From Isoetes taiwanensis (taxonomy: Eukaryota > Streptophyta > Lycopodiopsida > Isoetales > Isoetaceae): a stretch of DNA of 64,000 nucleotides. Below the pieces are notes generated by a model. It was not told the DNA's origin and made no database searches. It saw nothing but the letters and a program-made list of their open reading frames with translations. Where the stretch lies: assembly GCA_021234155.1 (NCBI GenBank), contig JAJEKV010000075.1, positions 4,354,230 to 4,418,229 of the forward strand, given 5' to 3'. The number at the start of each line of letters is the position of its first letter. Position 1 is the first letter of the stretch. Below are positions 49,508 through 63,999 of this stretch, piece after piece. Both the position numbers and the translations under genes were made by a program.

Positions 49508-50420
49508 TAAGTTCGGCACTCATGGTAAAATCCACAGTCCCATATCAGATCATTTTGCAGAAGATAGGTTTCTTGCCTCTTCAGCAGGCCGTACTTGCAG
49601 GCCATACTTGACTGTCATATTATCTACTTCTAAAAGGTAGCCGATATGTGCAATGAACATCTCCCGAACCTGGCTTATATTGTGGCCACATTGGAAGGAT
49701 AGATGAGCACAATGGTTCTTTAGATGGAATGTACAAGGGCATAGGTGCATATAGATTGAAACTGAAGAGGGCCACCATCACCAATGGCAACACCCCGATG
49801 CTTGCTCCAGTAGGCTTTGAGATGTTGGTGCCCTTGAACATGTTAAGATGGCATACTACAAGCTTCGGATCAATCCCACGCTTACATGGGGTCCACAACG
49901 CTACCTCCATATACATTTGCCACTGAAAAAGCGCAGATTGATAGCCTCCATTCACACAAGTCGATATTGCCTACTAATTGAGACGGGCAGATGCGCTTGA
50001 GAGGCGTGTAAGGATAGATTGTGTCTATATTACCAACATGGTATCATTGAAGATGACATTCGACAACAATGTTTGGCATTCAGTCACATCCGGGCCAGCT
50101 ATGCTAAGTTGATCCTACCTTGCTAATAGCTGCATGCACTGTTGGACACAACTCCAGTGGGTTCACTAGGATCTTCTCTCCAGGACATCATGGATGCATC
50201 CACTCAATTATGTCCTCCGATGTTGCAATGATATGCATCATAATGTACCACTACCATTGTGCAATTCTTCAGCATGCCTATGACTAGCAAGGTTTTTCCA
50301 TTGAAAATCCACCCGGATGGGGGGCCGGGAGTAATTCTAGCAGTAATACACTTGTTGTATTCCTTGTTTGGGTCCCATAGGCCAATTGGTCTATGTGGAT
50401 GATAAAAATCAATTCAATTC
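49508..50420 (+). mobile_element. 5'-truncated LINE (plus)
   Basis: The first bases match the LINE at 29.91 kb (AAATCCACRGTCCCATATC). The sequence then follows that LINE's 3' part, including AAAAGCGCAG..GATTG and ATTGAGACRG, and a GGTTTTTCC...GGGGGCC 3' UTR. It ends with the conserved hairpin at 50371-50400 and an AATTCA-type tail. It is inserted into the copia relic and has no intact frame. Confidence 0.8.
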
Positions 50421-50684
50421 AATGCCAAAAGGTTCACAAATCCGCCGAAAAATCATTCTATCATCTTCACCACAAACCATTATATCATCATGAGTTTCAG
50501 GTTGTGCCTGCTTCCTTTCTCTATTTGATAGACTATACAAAGACTATACAAGAATGGGAAAAGAGGGAGGCATGGAGGGAGAGTATTTTTTTTACTTCAT
50601 GTCATATTAGCAGTACCCATGAGGACATATGACATTTGATGGACCCTTTGGGGGAGGGAGGGAGGGAGAGAGAGGTAGAGAAAC

Positions 50685-50824
<140 letters not shown>

Positions 50825-51120
50825 ATTCTATCATCTTCACCACAAACCATTATATCATCATGAGTTTTTCAAAGTTGTGCCTGCTTCCTTTCTATTTGAT
50901 AGACTATACAAAGACTATACAAGAATGGGAAAAGAGCAAGGCATGGAGGGAGAGTATTTTTTTACTTCATGCCATATTAGCAAGCACCCATGAGGACATA
51001 TGACATTTGATGGACCCTTTGGGGGGAGGGAGGGGGAGGGAGGGAGGGGGAGGGAGGGAGGGAGGGAGGGAGGGAGGGAGGGAGGGAGAGAGAGAGAGAG
51101 AGAAATCTTATTATGTCTAT

Positions 51121-51230
<110 letters not shown>

Positions 51231-51905
51231 TTGGCCACATGGGGGTTGAGAGATGATTTGAGAGATGGGGAGAGATGGGAGATGGCGAGAGATGAAGGGA
51301 GAGTAAAAAATTTGGCTCTCTCTTTGAGAGACAAAACGCCCCTAACTATTGTTAGGGGCATTCCCATTAACCCTCTTGCCTGTTTTATGGTTAGGGGCAT
51401 AACGGCCGGTTTTTGAGTTTTGGCGCCCAAAAACTCTCCCGGAAATCGAGCCACCAATTCCACCCCTTCAAGAAATGATCCCCTGTTCTTTTGATTCGGC
51501 CTGGCGCACCTCCTGCTCCAATTCCGCATTAGGGTGTCGAGATCGGCCTTGCAATCCAAATTCCTCAAGCATTTGCATTAAGATTTTGGGTCTCAGGTTT
51601 GGAATCCTTCTTGTGAATTTCTGATTTAAATTGTGTTCAAGAAGTAATTTATCACAAATTCTTCATATGACTCAATCATGACTAGAGCTTCTAGATCTGC
51701 TCTTCCAAAGAAATCACAAACCCTTTGTGCCCCCTAGAACCGAGAAATTGCCTTCTAAGAGGCCAAGAAGATGATCGGTCAAATTCCCGAATCTGATGCA
51801 TTGCGGATCAGCTCTCGGCTGAAGGTGCAAAGGATTGCAATCCGAGGGAAGCGTAAAAAAAGCAAGTGGTTCCAAATCCTGTGAGTCGATGCCCCCGATA
51901 ATTCT

Positions 51906-52873
51906 TTGGCCTTGATTGTTCATGGAAGTGACGCTGATGCCATTCAAAGCAAGAAAAGAAAGCGCCCCGTTGATTGGTCTGATAATGCAATTGGCACAAT
52001 GCTTTCCTTGATGAAAGAATATAAAGTGCATAATAATGGAAACATTAATCCGTCCGCCCCGGAGAGAGATCATGATAAAACTTCGACATTCAAGAGAGGG
52101 CTTAGAAGATTTAAGGCGCTTGAGAAACAAATGGGATAAATTGCGATTAAATTTAGGGATGAAAAGAAGCTTCAGAAAGGACTGGAGCGAGAACCTTCGA
52201 CTGGCCATGGTTTGAAGTCATGGAAGATTTAAAGCACGGACAGACTAATGAGAGAGACATACCTGGTGGTGGAGATGATGGATCTTTTGGTCCCGAGGCA
52301 TTTCAAGAAGCTGATATGTTCACAAATAAATTTATGTCTCAAGCATTCTATGAGACAATTGGCACTGAAGCTTCATTTGTTGAAGAGGAATTTGTGAATG
52401 TTGAGAATGTGAATATTGAGAACAATGGAGGTGTTCCTGCCAGTCCATACAGTCCAATTGGCAATGGCAGTAAAGACACTTATAGTGCTCAGAAAGAAAA
52501 TGGTGGGAAAGAGACTCCAAGTGGCTGCAATATTTCTGATACAAGCCCAAGATCTGCTGCTTGCAATAAACCAGGAGTTTATGGGAAGCCAACAACCAAA
52601 AGAAGATCTCGAGTTCATATAGATGAAGATATTGCAGCAGGCATATCTAAAATGGCAAACAGTTTTGGGGAAAATGAAGCAAGGAAATTGGAGTTCATGA
52701 GGGAGGATTCTGTCAAGAAGGCAGAATTGATCAAGGAATTAGAGACAATGAGATCAGCTAACAGCTTGAAAATTGCTGAATCAATGGCCACCATGACACA
52801 AAGCATTTGTCAGATGACAAAAGATACCCTCCTGGAGATTGCCAAGCTTGCTTCATCGAAATCAAATTCCTAA
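51906..52873 (+). pseudogene. Harbinger SANT/Myb-like DNA-binding protein, frameshifted
   Basis: This is the partner protein that PIF/Harbinger elements use to bring the transposase to DNA. The first frame (51906-52139) has KKRKRPVDWSDNAIGTMLSL, the start of a trihelix-type SANT domain. The domain continues as RLRNKWDKLRLNLG one frame over, then DWPWFEVMEDLKHG in the frame of the second ORF (52220-52873). That ORF ends in a charged coiled-coil-like tail (KLEFMREDSVKKAELIKELE). Two frame changes between 52110 and 52220 could be indels or a short intron. As read the gene looks broken. Confidence 0.65.
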
Positions 52874-53225
52874 ATTGAGGTATTTCGATGTTTTTCACCT
52901 ATCAATTGTATACTCTGTTTTTCTGTTATTCTGTAATACTCTGCTACAGTAATTCTGTTATTTTGAGATTCTGAGTTGCTGTTACAGGTTTGTCTCATAT
53001 TGTCTCATGTGATGTAATGGGTAGGTCATTTTCAATTCTCTATGAATTTTTCTATTTGAAAACTGAAGTCGTCTGACATAACAGTCTGCCCCATTACTTC
53101 AAATCCAATAACATGCTTGTTATTGGTCTGGTCGTCATATAATTCCAATATATGATTTCGGACCATTATAGATTCTGGACCAATGTACCATCAGCCAGCA
53201 GCACATAAATGCTCCCTCGTATATT

Positions 53226-53624
53226 GTGCCCACATTATTTCTTCCTTTTTCTATTGAGGAGATGGCGAGGGCGAAAGTGGTAGTGAGGGAGCGCTTCAGA
53301 TTCTGCCGTTTGCCATCTCCATCTTCTTCAAGCTCCTCAAGCTCTGCAGCCATGTCTGTCGGTAGTGCTAACTCTGCATGCACAGTCGAGGAGAATGAGG
53401 TTTCCATTCTTCAAACAAGGAAGATCCACAATTCCATTACTGCACAAGCTTTTGTGCAGTATCAGGATATGGGGACGGTCAGAATCGAGGAGGAGTTGTT
53501 CCACTGGGCTATGCATGCACCTGTGCGACAAAAGGTGCATGTGGAGTTCACATTTGTCAAGATTACTGGTCAGTGGGTGCTCATGGAGATCAGAACTCCG
53601 ACAAACAGTTGTGTAGCTTGTTGA
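53226..53624 (+). CDS. Unidentified ORF inside Harbinger element
   Basis: 132 codons with a Ser-rich run (PSPSSSSSSSSAAMS) and a C-terminal half with FVQYQDMGTVRIEEELFHWA and VHVEFTFVKITGQWVLMEI. No family recognised. It may be a captured fragment or an accessory ORF. The overlapping frames on both strands are low-complexity shadows. Confidence 0.25.
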   Translation: MPTLFLPFSIEEMARAKVVVRERFRFCRLPSPSSSSSSSSAAMSVGSANSACTVEENEVSILQTRKIHNSITAQAFVQYQDMGTVRIEEELFHWAMHAPVRQKVHVEFTFVKITGQWVLMEIRTPTNSCVAC

Positions 53625-54670
53625 AGACGCCCTGCTATGTTTTTTTTTTTGTTGCTGGCGACTGTAAATCCCTGCCGGGGAAGATGATCCTTCTTATTTT
53701 GTTTTTTTTTTGTACGTATGTTGTTTTAAGATGATACAGCTCGGATTCTCTCTACTCTCGGCTAAAAATATCCTCTAATATAACCTCCCTCTAATATCTT
53801 GGCTTTCTTCACTCTGCTTGTAATCCTGTGCTTTTTTTGTAGCACAACTTTTGTATATTACGGTACTTACGTAAATGAAAGTTATTTATGTACAATGTTG
53901 TACTGGTTCTTAGTTTTATTTTTCGTACTACTGAGTTGTTTCTGGTTTTTGTTCACAGATTGTCTTGCAAGTCATTGTCTTGCACTCTTTTAACGGTTTG
54001 ACAGGGATGCTTGAGTTTCAGCAATGTTGCCCTACATTTGTAACAGAAAAGCAAGTAACAGAAAAGCAAATGTTACTTTAGGTTTGATAATCAAGTTTTG
54101 TAAAAGCAAGAAACAGAAACTGTACTTTTGAGTTCATTTAGTAAAAAGTTCACTATTTGTGAAATTATTTGTGCACAGATTTAAGTTTGTAGTAGTGTTA
54201 TTAACAGGGATCTTTAAGTTTGTAGCAATGTTACTGCAAGGTTTGTAACAGAAAAGCAAGTTAAAAAAAACAATGTTACTTTAGGCTAGTTAATCACGTT
54301 TCTGTAATACCAAGTACATTTCAATACACATTTCAATGCCACAATGCACATTGCAGAATTCACAATTCACAATTCACTAAACACAATTCACAAGACAAAA
54401 TATGTCCAACTCAATGGTATCTGAACATAACATGGAAATAGAACTCTACATAGACATAACTGTTTCACATAACAGTTCACAAACAATCATCATCAGCGTA
54501 CAAGAAATTGAGTTCACAAACAAAGTAATGTGTGTTTAAGTTTGCATCATTTGCTGAATAGAGCAATTAATGTCCTGTTGTTACACAGCAGAAAGTGAGA
54601 ACCAAAAAAACTTAGAATTATGTACCAAGAATTATGTACCAAAACTTATGTACCAAGAATTTAGCAGCAC

Positions 54671-56098
54671 TCAATCTCCATTTACTTGTTCCAAATTCTG
54701 GAATATGACATGTCGAATTTGATCTCCTTCTTTCTTCATCCTTCTGTTCATTACCTCAGTCTCATAATATTCAACTTCAGGAATACCAGGTTGCAATGGC
54801 AAGTAATCCAGCTGAAGATCTTGCATGATACAAAAATTCCACAAGACACAAGTAGCATGGATTATTTTGGCTGCTCTACCAACATGGATAGGCAATGCCT
54901 TCAAAATTCTGAACTTTTCCTTAATGATACCAAAACCATTTTCTACACATACTCTACCTCTGCATATCCTTTTATTAAATCTGCCATAGGCTCCCTTTCC
55001 ATCAGGGAAAACTTTAATCAGAAATCTTCGAGAGGGATATGCTGAATCCCCAAGCAGCATTTGTGGAATTGTAACAACCACCTCCTGATCAGTCATTTGA
55101 CCCTGACTAATCCTTTTACCTGTCATCTGAATAGTAGGCTCTTGCATAATATGTTTGGCTGCCAACCTCTTGTATGTCAGACTTTTCTTGAACTGATTAG
55201 CATCATGCACAGAACCAGTCCTATTTACACAAACATTAATAAAGAGTCTTTGATGAGTAACCACACCTTGCATAAGGCAGGAATGTCTTTTGTGCCTGGA
55301 ATAATAGTCATCCCCCTTGTCTTTGCTCCATGGCTTTCTGTACAAATATACATGAGATCCATCAACAACTCCAAATATATTTGGTATACCTGTTGCATCT
55401 TCAAAATCTTTGTTTATGTCCAACAATATTTGGCCTGTTGGTAAAGCAATGAACCTCTTATAAAGCATAGTCTTGGATGCCAAAACAAGAGTTATTTTTT
55501 TCGTGTATTTCTGCACAGTAGCTTTACCTACATAAAATCTTTTACCTACATGCAAGGGTTTCTCACCATGTGCTAAGAAATAAAGCACCATGGCCACTGC
55601 TTTCCTGGGATCAACAGGCGGTCTGACCTTCATTCCAGGTCTGATTAAGTAAGGCACAATTAGGCCAACTAAATTTTCAAATGCAGCCCTCTTCATCCGA
55701 TAGAACTGGTGCCACATATCATCCTCAAAAGAGGGGAGGCAATTCCAAGCGTGATTATCAATGTTGTCCCACTGTGTTGTCTGCCTTGGACATACCCAAA
55801 ATCTTCGGGAAGGCCTCCTTAATCTCAAACAAGCTGCTAGGAAGAGTGTGGATGCTGCACACATGTAATTAATGTTATCTTCTACATCTGCATTTTGCTC
55901 TGAAATGTCCATTGACCCATCTCGTTCATTTTCTTGTATCAGATGTAAACAGTAGCTTTGGAAAGCCAAGCTGAGTTGAATAGCCCTCAAAAGCATGGCA
56001 ATCATGCCCAAAATGACTGGATCCATCAAATAATGCCAATCCCTACTAGAAATCTGATTTTGGAGTTGAGATTGAAGAATAATGGTCACTTTGGACAC
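54671..56098 (-). CDS. PIF/Harbinger DDE transposase
   Basis: An uninterrupted 475-residue ORF of the DDE_Tnp_4 family, which cuts and rejoins element ends with TWA target duplications. The likely catalytic triad is D246 (FGVVDGSHVYLYRK), D351 (MLLGDSAYPSRRF) and E386 (VENGFGIIKEKFRIL). The helical N-terminal half includes FLAHGEKPLHVGKRFYVGKA, the helix-turn-helix region typical of these enzymes. The length is within the family's usual range and no stop or frameshift is seen, so the enzyme may be recently active. Its SANT partner in the same element seems frameshifted. Confidence 0.9.
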   Translation of the reverse strand: MSKVTIILQSQLQNQISSRDWHYLMDPVILGMIAMLLRAIQLSLAFQSYCLHLIQENERDGSMDISEQNADVEDNINYMCAASTLFLAACLRLRRPSRRFWVCPRQTTQWDNIDNHAWNCLPSFEDDMWHQFYRMKRAAFENLVGLIVPYLIRPGMKVRPPVDPRKAVAMVLYFLAHGEKPLHVGKRFYVGKATVQKYTKKITLVLASKTMLYKRFIALPTGQILLDINKDFEDATGIPNIFGVVDGSHVYLYRKPWSKDKGDDYYSRHKRHSCLMQGVVTHQRLFINVCVNRTGSVHDANQFKKSLTYKRLAAKHIMQEPTIQMTGKRISQGQMTDQEVVVTIPQMLLGDSAYPSRRFLIKVFPDGKGAYGRFNKRICRGRVCVENGFGIIKEKFRILKALPIHVGRAAKIIHATCVLWNFCIMQDLQLDYLPLQPGIPEVEYYETEVMNRRMKKEGDQIRHVIFQNLEQVNGD

Positions 56099-56364
56099 AA
56101 AATATGGGACAACAAAACCGAAAACAATGATGTGGGATTTTCCTGAGGCGAAATCTTGCCTGTGGGATAATGCGAGCTTGGAGCTGGCGCCAAGGAAGAG
56201 GCGGGAAGAAAAATCCCGGTGGATTCCCTCCCTTTCCGGTAGATCTCCCTCTTAACGTGTCAGTTAGAGGACTCGTCCATCTCTCAAGGCATACGGCATA
56301 TCAGATATTTTTATCTCTCGTCGAGACACGAGAGAGAGAGAAAAAGAAAAAAAAATCGTATATG

Positions 56365-57766
<1,402 letters not shown>

Positions 57767-58019
57767 TTGTATTTATTATGTCTTTGAGACCGCCAGGTCT
57801 ATAAGACATCCCGTAAGTACATCAACTATACAACCATTCATCTAACGATCCTCGGGGCGGAAATGCATTAGTCCCTCCCTCATCTATCTCGCTCAATTCA
57901 GCTATATTTAGTGCCTTACGCTTTGTTCTCTCTGATCCAACATTTCAGTTATATATCGCCCATAATTATACCCGAGAGGTCAAAAACTCAGTAAGCGTGC
58001 GCATGAACCCGTGTTTCTC

Positions 58020-58562
58020 TCAGATGCTTATATACACAGGGCAATGCAATAGAACATGGGACTCGTCCTCAAGACCAGAATTCCCACAAAGCTGGCAAAG
58101 GCGTAACTCATGTGGGATGTTATTCCACCTGCCAACCTCCACCCCTAGTTTGTGTGAGCTCAAATTAATAGTGCGCAAAATAGCATGTTTGTGCTTAGTA
58201 CTTATGTGTTCCTCCAAATACTTGCCTGCTTGCAAAGTAGGATTGATCTGGTTTCTATAAAACTCTTTCTTCACCCCGCCATCTCTCCAGCTGCATCGAA
58301 AAAAGCTACCTGATACCCACTTCTTAATGTCATCCTTGTTTAACCGCAAGTCCTGCATGTGCATCCCCCATTTTGCCATCCATATTTCCACATATGCAAA
58401 CCATCCTTTTTCACGTGTTTCCTCCAGGGCCATACGGGGCAAACTGTTATTTGGCGTGGAATACAAAATCTTACAAACATACTTAAGTGTTTGACACAAG
58501 GCTTCTGCTTCAAGTGTTAACATCCCGGACTCAACTAGCATCATGTCATATGGCGTCTGCAC
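58020..58562 (-). pseudogene. LINE ORF2 C-terminal part with zinc knuckle
   Basis: Follows the RT frame after a frameshift. It ends with LGVEVGRWNNIPHELRLCQL, then C-x2-C, EDESHVLLHCP, the zf-RVT module that usually closes this class of LINE ORF2. The cysteine and histidine ligands are intact. Confidence 0.85.
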
Positions 58563-58581
58563 CTTGACCCCAAGCTCTGTT

Positions 58582-59544
58582 CTAAGAAATCTTTTCTACC
58601 TTTTTCCATGTATCAGAAGCTAGTCCCGGCCCCCAAATCTCACAGCCATACAACACAACGGATCTCACTAGTGTGCTATATAACATTTTTTTCATGCTAA
58701 AATTCCAGATTTCAGCCCTCACACAATGGCGCTGCATCGCATAAAGAGCTTTAAGCCCTGCACTAATTTTCTGATCTGCTGCTCGATTCCAGTTGGGGCT
58801 TTTATCTACTACCAGTCCAAGATATTTATAGTGATCTGTAATATCCAATAACTCGCCCTTATAATATAACTGAACATGGTCAACTTTGGATGCTCCAAAG
58901 ACTATAATTTTTGTTTTGGCGAGATTAACACGCATGCTTTTGGCATCACAAAAGGAGGACAATGCATCTAGATGCTTCTGCAACCCATTTATGCTACGTG
59001 AAAGCAAAACCACGTCATCGGCATATAACAAGAGCGAAATAACATACCCGAATAGTGGCGTGCCATTTCCACCATACTGCTCAATCCAGTTTTCAAGCTG
59101 ATCTATGAAGAGTCCAAACAATGTGGGTGATAGAGGACACCCCTGCTTCACTCCCATGTTGCTTTCTATCCTTTGTTCACTGACATATGGAAATGAGAGC
59201 TGGATAAGTACTTTCTCATAAAGCTTCCATACTGCATGCCTCAATTCTTTGGGTACATTTAGCTCAACCAATCGATCCCATAAATGTTCCCTGTTTACCA
59301 TATCAAAAGCTTTACTAAAATCTACAAATGCAGCGTACAATGGTTTCCTTTTTCCGATAACCGAGTCCATCATAGCACGCATCGTCAATAAATGGTCTAT
59401 GGTGGATTTCTTAGGCCTAAAACCTGCTTGACCAGTTGCTCTGACATTCATCTCCTCTACCCATGTGCTAAGTTTAGAGTCCATAATAGTAGCAAAAAGC
59501 TTAGCATAAAAGCTACCAACCAAAATCATGCGATAATTATGCAA
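58582..59544 (-). pseudogene. LINE reverse transcriptase
   Basis: A 320-codon frame with the RT core: GQAGFRPKKSTIDHLLTMRA, YAAFVDFSKAFDMVNRE, GVKQGCPLSPTLFGLFIDQL, the catalytic LLLYADDVVLLS, then MRVNLAKTKIIVFGA and YKYLGLVVD. Both catalytic aspartates are present. It ends VLYGCEIWGPGLASDTWKK. It belongs to one ORF2 with the frames on either side, separated by frameshifts. Confidence 0.92.
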
Positions 59545-59651
59545 ATCCGATTTGTCACCCGCTTTATGAAGTGGAACTACTCTGTTAAGCTGCCAGTCCT
59601 TTGGAAAACCCCTTCCACCTTCAGATTAAACGGTTCAATAATGCATCACTA

Positions 59652-60480
59652 CTACCCACACCCCCATTTAAACATCTCTGCTACAAGGCCATTAGCATCG
59701 GCAGCCTTATTATTGGACATGCTCTGAAGCCCTCCAACGATGTCATTATGTGTGAAGTGCAAATGTCTATATTCGCCTGCATGATCCATGCAAGTTTGAA
59801 CTCCTGAAAAATAGTGAAGTCTCTTAACTTCTGCCAATAGATCCTCTACCTCAAAAGTGGTTCTAGTATCCTGCGGAGTTCTAATTCTATTCCAGAACCT
59901 CTTTGGATATGCTAGCAACTCCGTGACCATTTGCATATGTTTCTGATGCAAGTATCTTCTTTTTTTTCCCTTGATCAATCTAATATAATTCTTTCTTTCC
60001 CTATGCTTTTCTTGTCCCCTAGCATTTTTAAATTTTTGTCTCTGTTGTTTACAATCAGAATCGAACCATCCATTACAAGGCAACCCTTTCCTCTGTCTAG
60101 CTGAAATAAAGCATTCTTTTGCACTATCCAACACCAGATCTGTAAGTACACTACTGAATTCATCTGCTTTTTGTGGCCAAGACACCGAAGCAACCTTTTG
60201 CTCACAAATTTGTTTATAAACATCTGCCTTTTCATATCTCATAACAAGCTTATGGGTAGAGCTTAGTACACTAGGATACATGGGCTTGCCCACAATGCGC
60301 AATGTGACAAAAATAGGAACATGATCAGATTCTACTGTGCTATCACCAACATAGAAATTTTCAATTAACCCAGAAAGGGATGGTTTTGCCAACACATAAT
60401 CTACTACACTTGCATTTCGGGTCACCTTTTTCTGTTCCGGATATTTCTGAGTACCATTGTAAATGACTAGATCTAGTCCA
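59652..60480 (-). pseudogene. LINE endonuclease C-terminus and pre-RT region
   Basis: Contains VVDYVLAKPSL and the SDHVPIFVTL motif of AP-type endonucleases, then the linker toward RT (AYPKRFWNRIR, MSNNKAADANGL). A GDFNG motif in a different frame near 60.64 kb shows that the endonuclease continues upstream to the truncation point. Confidence 0.85.
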
Positions 60481-60696
60481 CTACAAAAATTTAAGAGATG
60501 ATGCCCCCGGAGGCATGGGATACCGCGATCTTATCATCCTAATGTCTATACCAGCCATGCTCAATCATCGAGCATATCGAACCACTCGGGTTTTCCCATC
60601 CGGGCTGAGAATGGATGCCTGTTTACGCAATCGCGCCATTAAAATCTCCCATCAAAAATCTTTCCCCGCCATGTTGAGATTTAAAACATCTTGTTC

Positions 60697-61933
<1,237 letters not shown>

Positions 61934-61974
<41 letters not shown>
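61934..61974. repeat. (GA)n microsatellite
   Basis: A short GA array between the Harbinger-like element and a SINE. Confidence 0.97.
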
Positions 61975-61976
<2 letters not shown>

Positions 61977-62151
61977 TATTTTTTACGTCGTAACACAAGC
62001 CAACATCCTTTAGGATACGACGCTCCCTCTTCAAGGAGCACCACCCCCTACAAGGATACCAGGGGCCAAAGGTCCTAGGATGCCAAGATCCTAGTGAGGT
62101 TCGAACACGAGACCTCAATGTGCTAGACGAATGGACTAACCACACGACCAA

Positions 62152-62154
<3 letters not shown>
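61975..62154 (-). mobile_element. tRNA-derived SINE (180 bp)
   Basis: On the minus strand the 5' end carries a tRNA-like head with an A-box-like GGTCGTGTGGTTAGTCC and a B box GTTCGAACC about 35 bases later, the internal RNA polymerase III promoter layout. A tRNA-unrelated body follows, and the 3' end is ACGTAAAAAATACA directly against (TC)n. GA arrays flank it on both sides. It cannot fold as a complete tRNA, so a functional tRNA gene is unlikely. Confidence 0.65.

Positions 62155-62205
<51 letters not shown>
62155..62205. repeat. (GA)n microsatellite
   Basis: A GA array between the SINE and the 3' end of the next LINE. Confidence 0.97.
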
Positions 62206-62208
<3 letters not shown>

Positions 62209-62313
62209 GAAGTGACGTGAAGTGAAGAAGTGAAGTGTAATATTTCGTCTGGTGTGAAGTGAAGAAGTGAAGTGTATTATTTCGTCTGGTGAGACCATCA
62301 GGTCTATTAGACG

Positions 62314-63067
62314 CTAAGAAAACACAGTCTCATAGTAAAAAACAAATTCATGTGACAAGCCCTCACAGTCGAGTGGCTCATCATCAGGCTCTCGATCCTC
62401 TCCATCCTCAATCACATCCTTATTAGCTTTTAGGATTGTTTCTCGCATTTGTAATACATCTAACAAAAAACTAGCAATTGTTGTTGATAGCTCAAAGAAC
62501 ATTAAGAGATTAGGTACATCTATATCAAACCTGTCCCTTAGAGCTTGATAAGCTAGGCATCTCAAAATTGCATGTTCCTCATCTTCGACCTCGTTTGATC
62601 CACAAACCCTACATATTCTGTGTTCACGGGCAATTGCGTACCACCTCCCAACCTCCACCTCAAGGTGATGTGCACTCATTCTCATCCTGCATATAGCATG
62701 CCTTTTCTTGATGGAAATATTTTCATCTAGACATCATCTTCGTGCCGGGTCTATGCCATACCATGTTCAATACTATTTCTCCTACCCATTCTCTAATCTG
62801 GTCTTTATTACTCCCTAGATTTTCAATGTTAACCCCCCACTTCTTTAGCCAGACCATCCCATCTCCATACCACCCTTTTTCAAACGACTCCTTTCGTGCC
62901 AATCGTGGGTAACTAGCTTCATCTTGGCTGTTTAACTTACTCAAATATGTAAGAAATTGGCATAAGGCTTCGCATTCCAGAGGAAGCATTCCACATTCTG
63001 CCGGCATTACTTCATATGGAGTTTGTATCTTTACACCTAATTCTGCATGTAGAAATTTCTTTTGCAC
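62314..63067 (-). pseudogene. LINE ORF2 C-terminal region, two frames
   Basis: The frame at 62723-63067 carries the post-RT helical region (FEKGWYGDGMVWLKKWGVNI). The frame at 62314-62685 carries HHLEVEVGRWYAIAREHRIC, a C-x2-C pair and EDEEHAILRC, the zf-RVT module. One frameshift separates them. Confidence 0.85.
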
Positions 63068-63090
63068 TTTCTATATTTTTTGCCATTGAT

Positions 63091-63999
63091 CTAGGGGCAG
63101 CCCTGGCCCCAAACTTCACAGCCGTATAGGACCACTGCCTGTACCAATGTTTTGAAAAGCATCATGTTTAAGCTAAACTTCCATATGTTTGCTTTTGCAC
63201 ATTTCCTCTGCATTGCAAAAAAGGCTTTGAGTCCCCCGCTTATTCTTTGCTCCACTGTCTGATTCCACCTAAAATGTTTGTCCACGATTAAGCCCAGATA
63301 CTTATAGGATATCGAGATCTCAACCATGCTGCCCTTATAGGTGAACTCATAGTTCTTGTCTAGCGTTGTACCAAATATCACCACTTTGGTTTTGCTCAGG
63401 TTCACATGTAAACCCTTGGCATCACAAAAAGAAGCCAACACATCTAGGTGCCTTTGCATCCCTTCTTTACTGCGTGCAATCAGCTCAATATCATCAGCAT
63501 AGAGCAGCAGCTGAATAACATACCCAGCAAGTGTGGTGCCTCCATCGCCTAGACTTACAACCCATTCTTCCAGCTCATCAATAAATATCCCAAATAGAGT
63601 TGGAGATAGCGGGCAACCCTGCTTAACTCCAATATTACTATCCACTTTCTCTCTACACTCATTCACATAAGGGAAAGAAAGTTGCACCGATACCTTCTCA
63701 TATAACACTTTCATCGCATCTTTATATGCATCGGGCACATTTATTCTTTCCAAACTGACCCATAAATTTTCCCTGCATACCGTGTCAAATGCTTTGGTAC
63801 AATCTATAAATGCAGCGAAAAGTGGCTTTCTTTTCCCCTTGACAAAGTCTATCATAGCTCGGAAAGTGACTAAGTGGTCGATGGTAGACTTTCGAGGTCT
63901 AAAACCTGCTTGCCCCTTGGCCCTGACATCATGCTGCTCAGTCCATATGCTGATTTTGGATTCTACTATGGTGGCATAAAGCTTCACAAAGAGAAAGAA
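63091..63999 (-). pseudogene. LINE reverse transcriptase, partial
   Basis: An open frame of 298 or more codons, continuing toward the window edge, with GQAGFRPRKSTIDHLVTFRA, FAAFIDCTKAFDTV, GVKQGCPLSPTLFGIFIDEL, LLLYADDIELIARS and LHVNLSKTKVVIFGT. All core RT blocks and the YADD box are intact. A stop after GCEVWGQGCP ends the frame, where the 58.6-kb copy continues. Confidence 0.92.

Noticed and set aside
62090-62154. Possible nuclear tRNA gene on minus strand
   Set aside because: A and B boxes are present, but acceptor and anticodon arms do not fold and a non-tRNA body follows; a SINE head explains it better.
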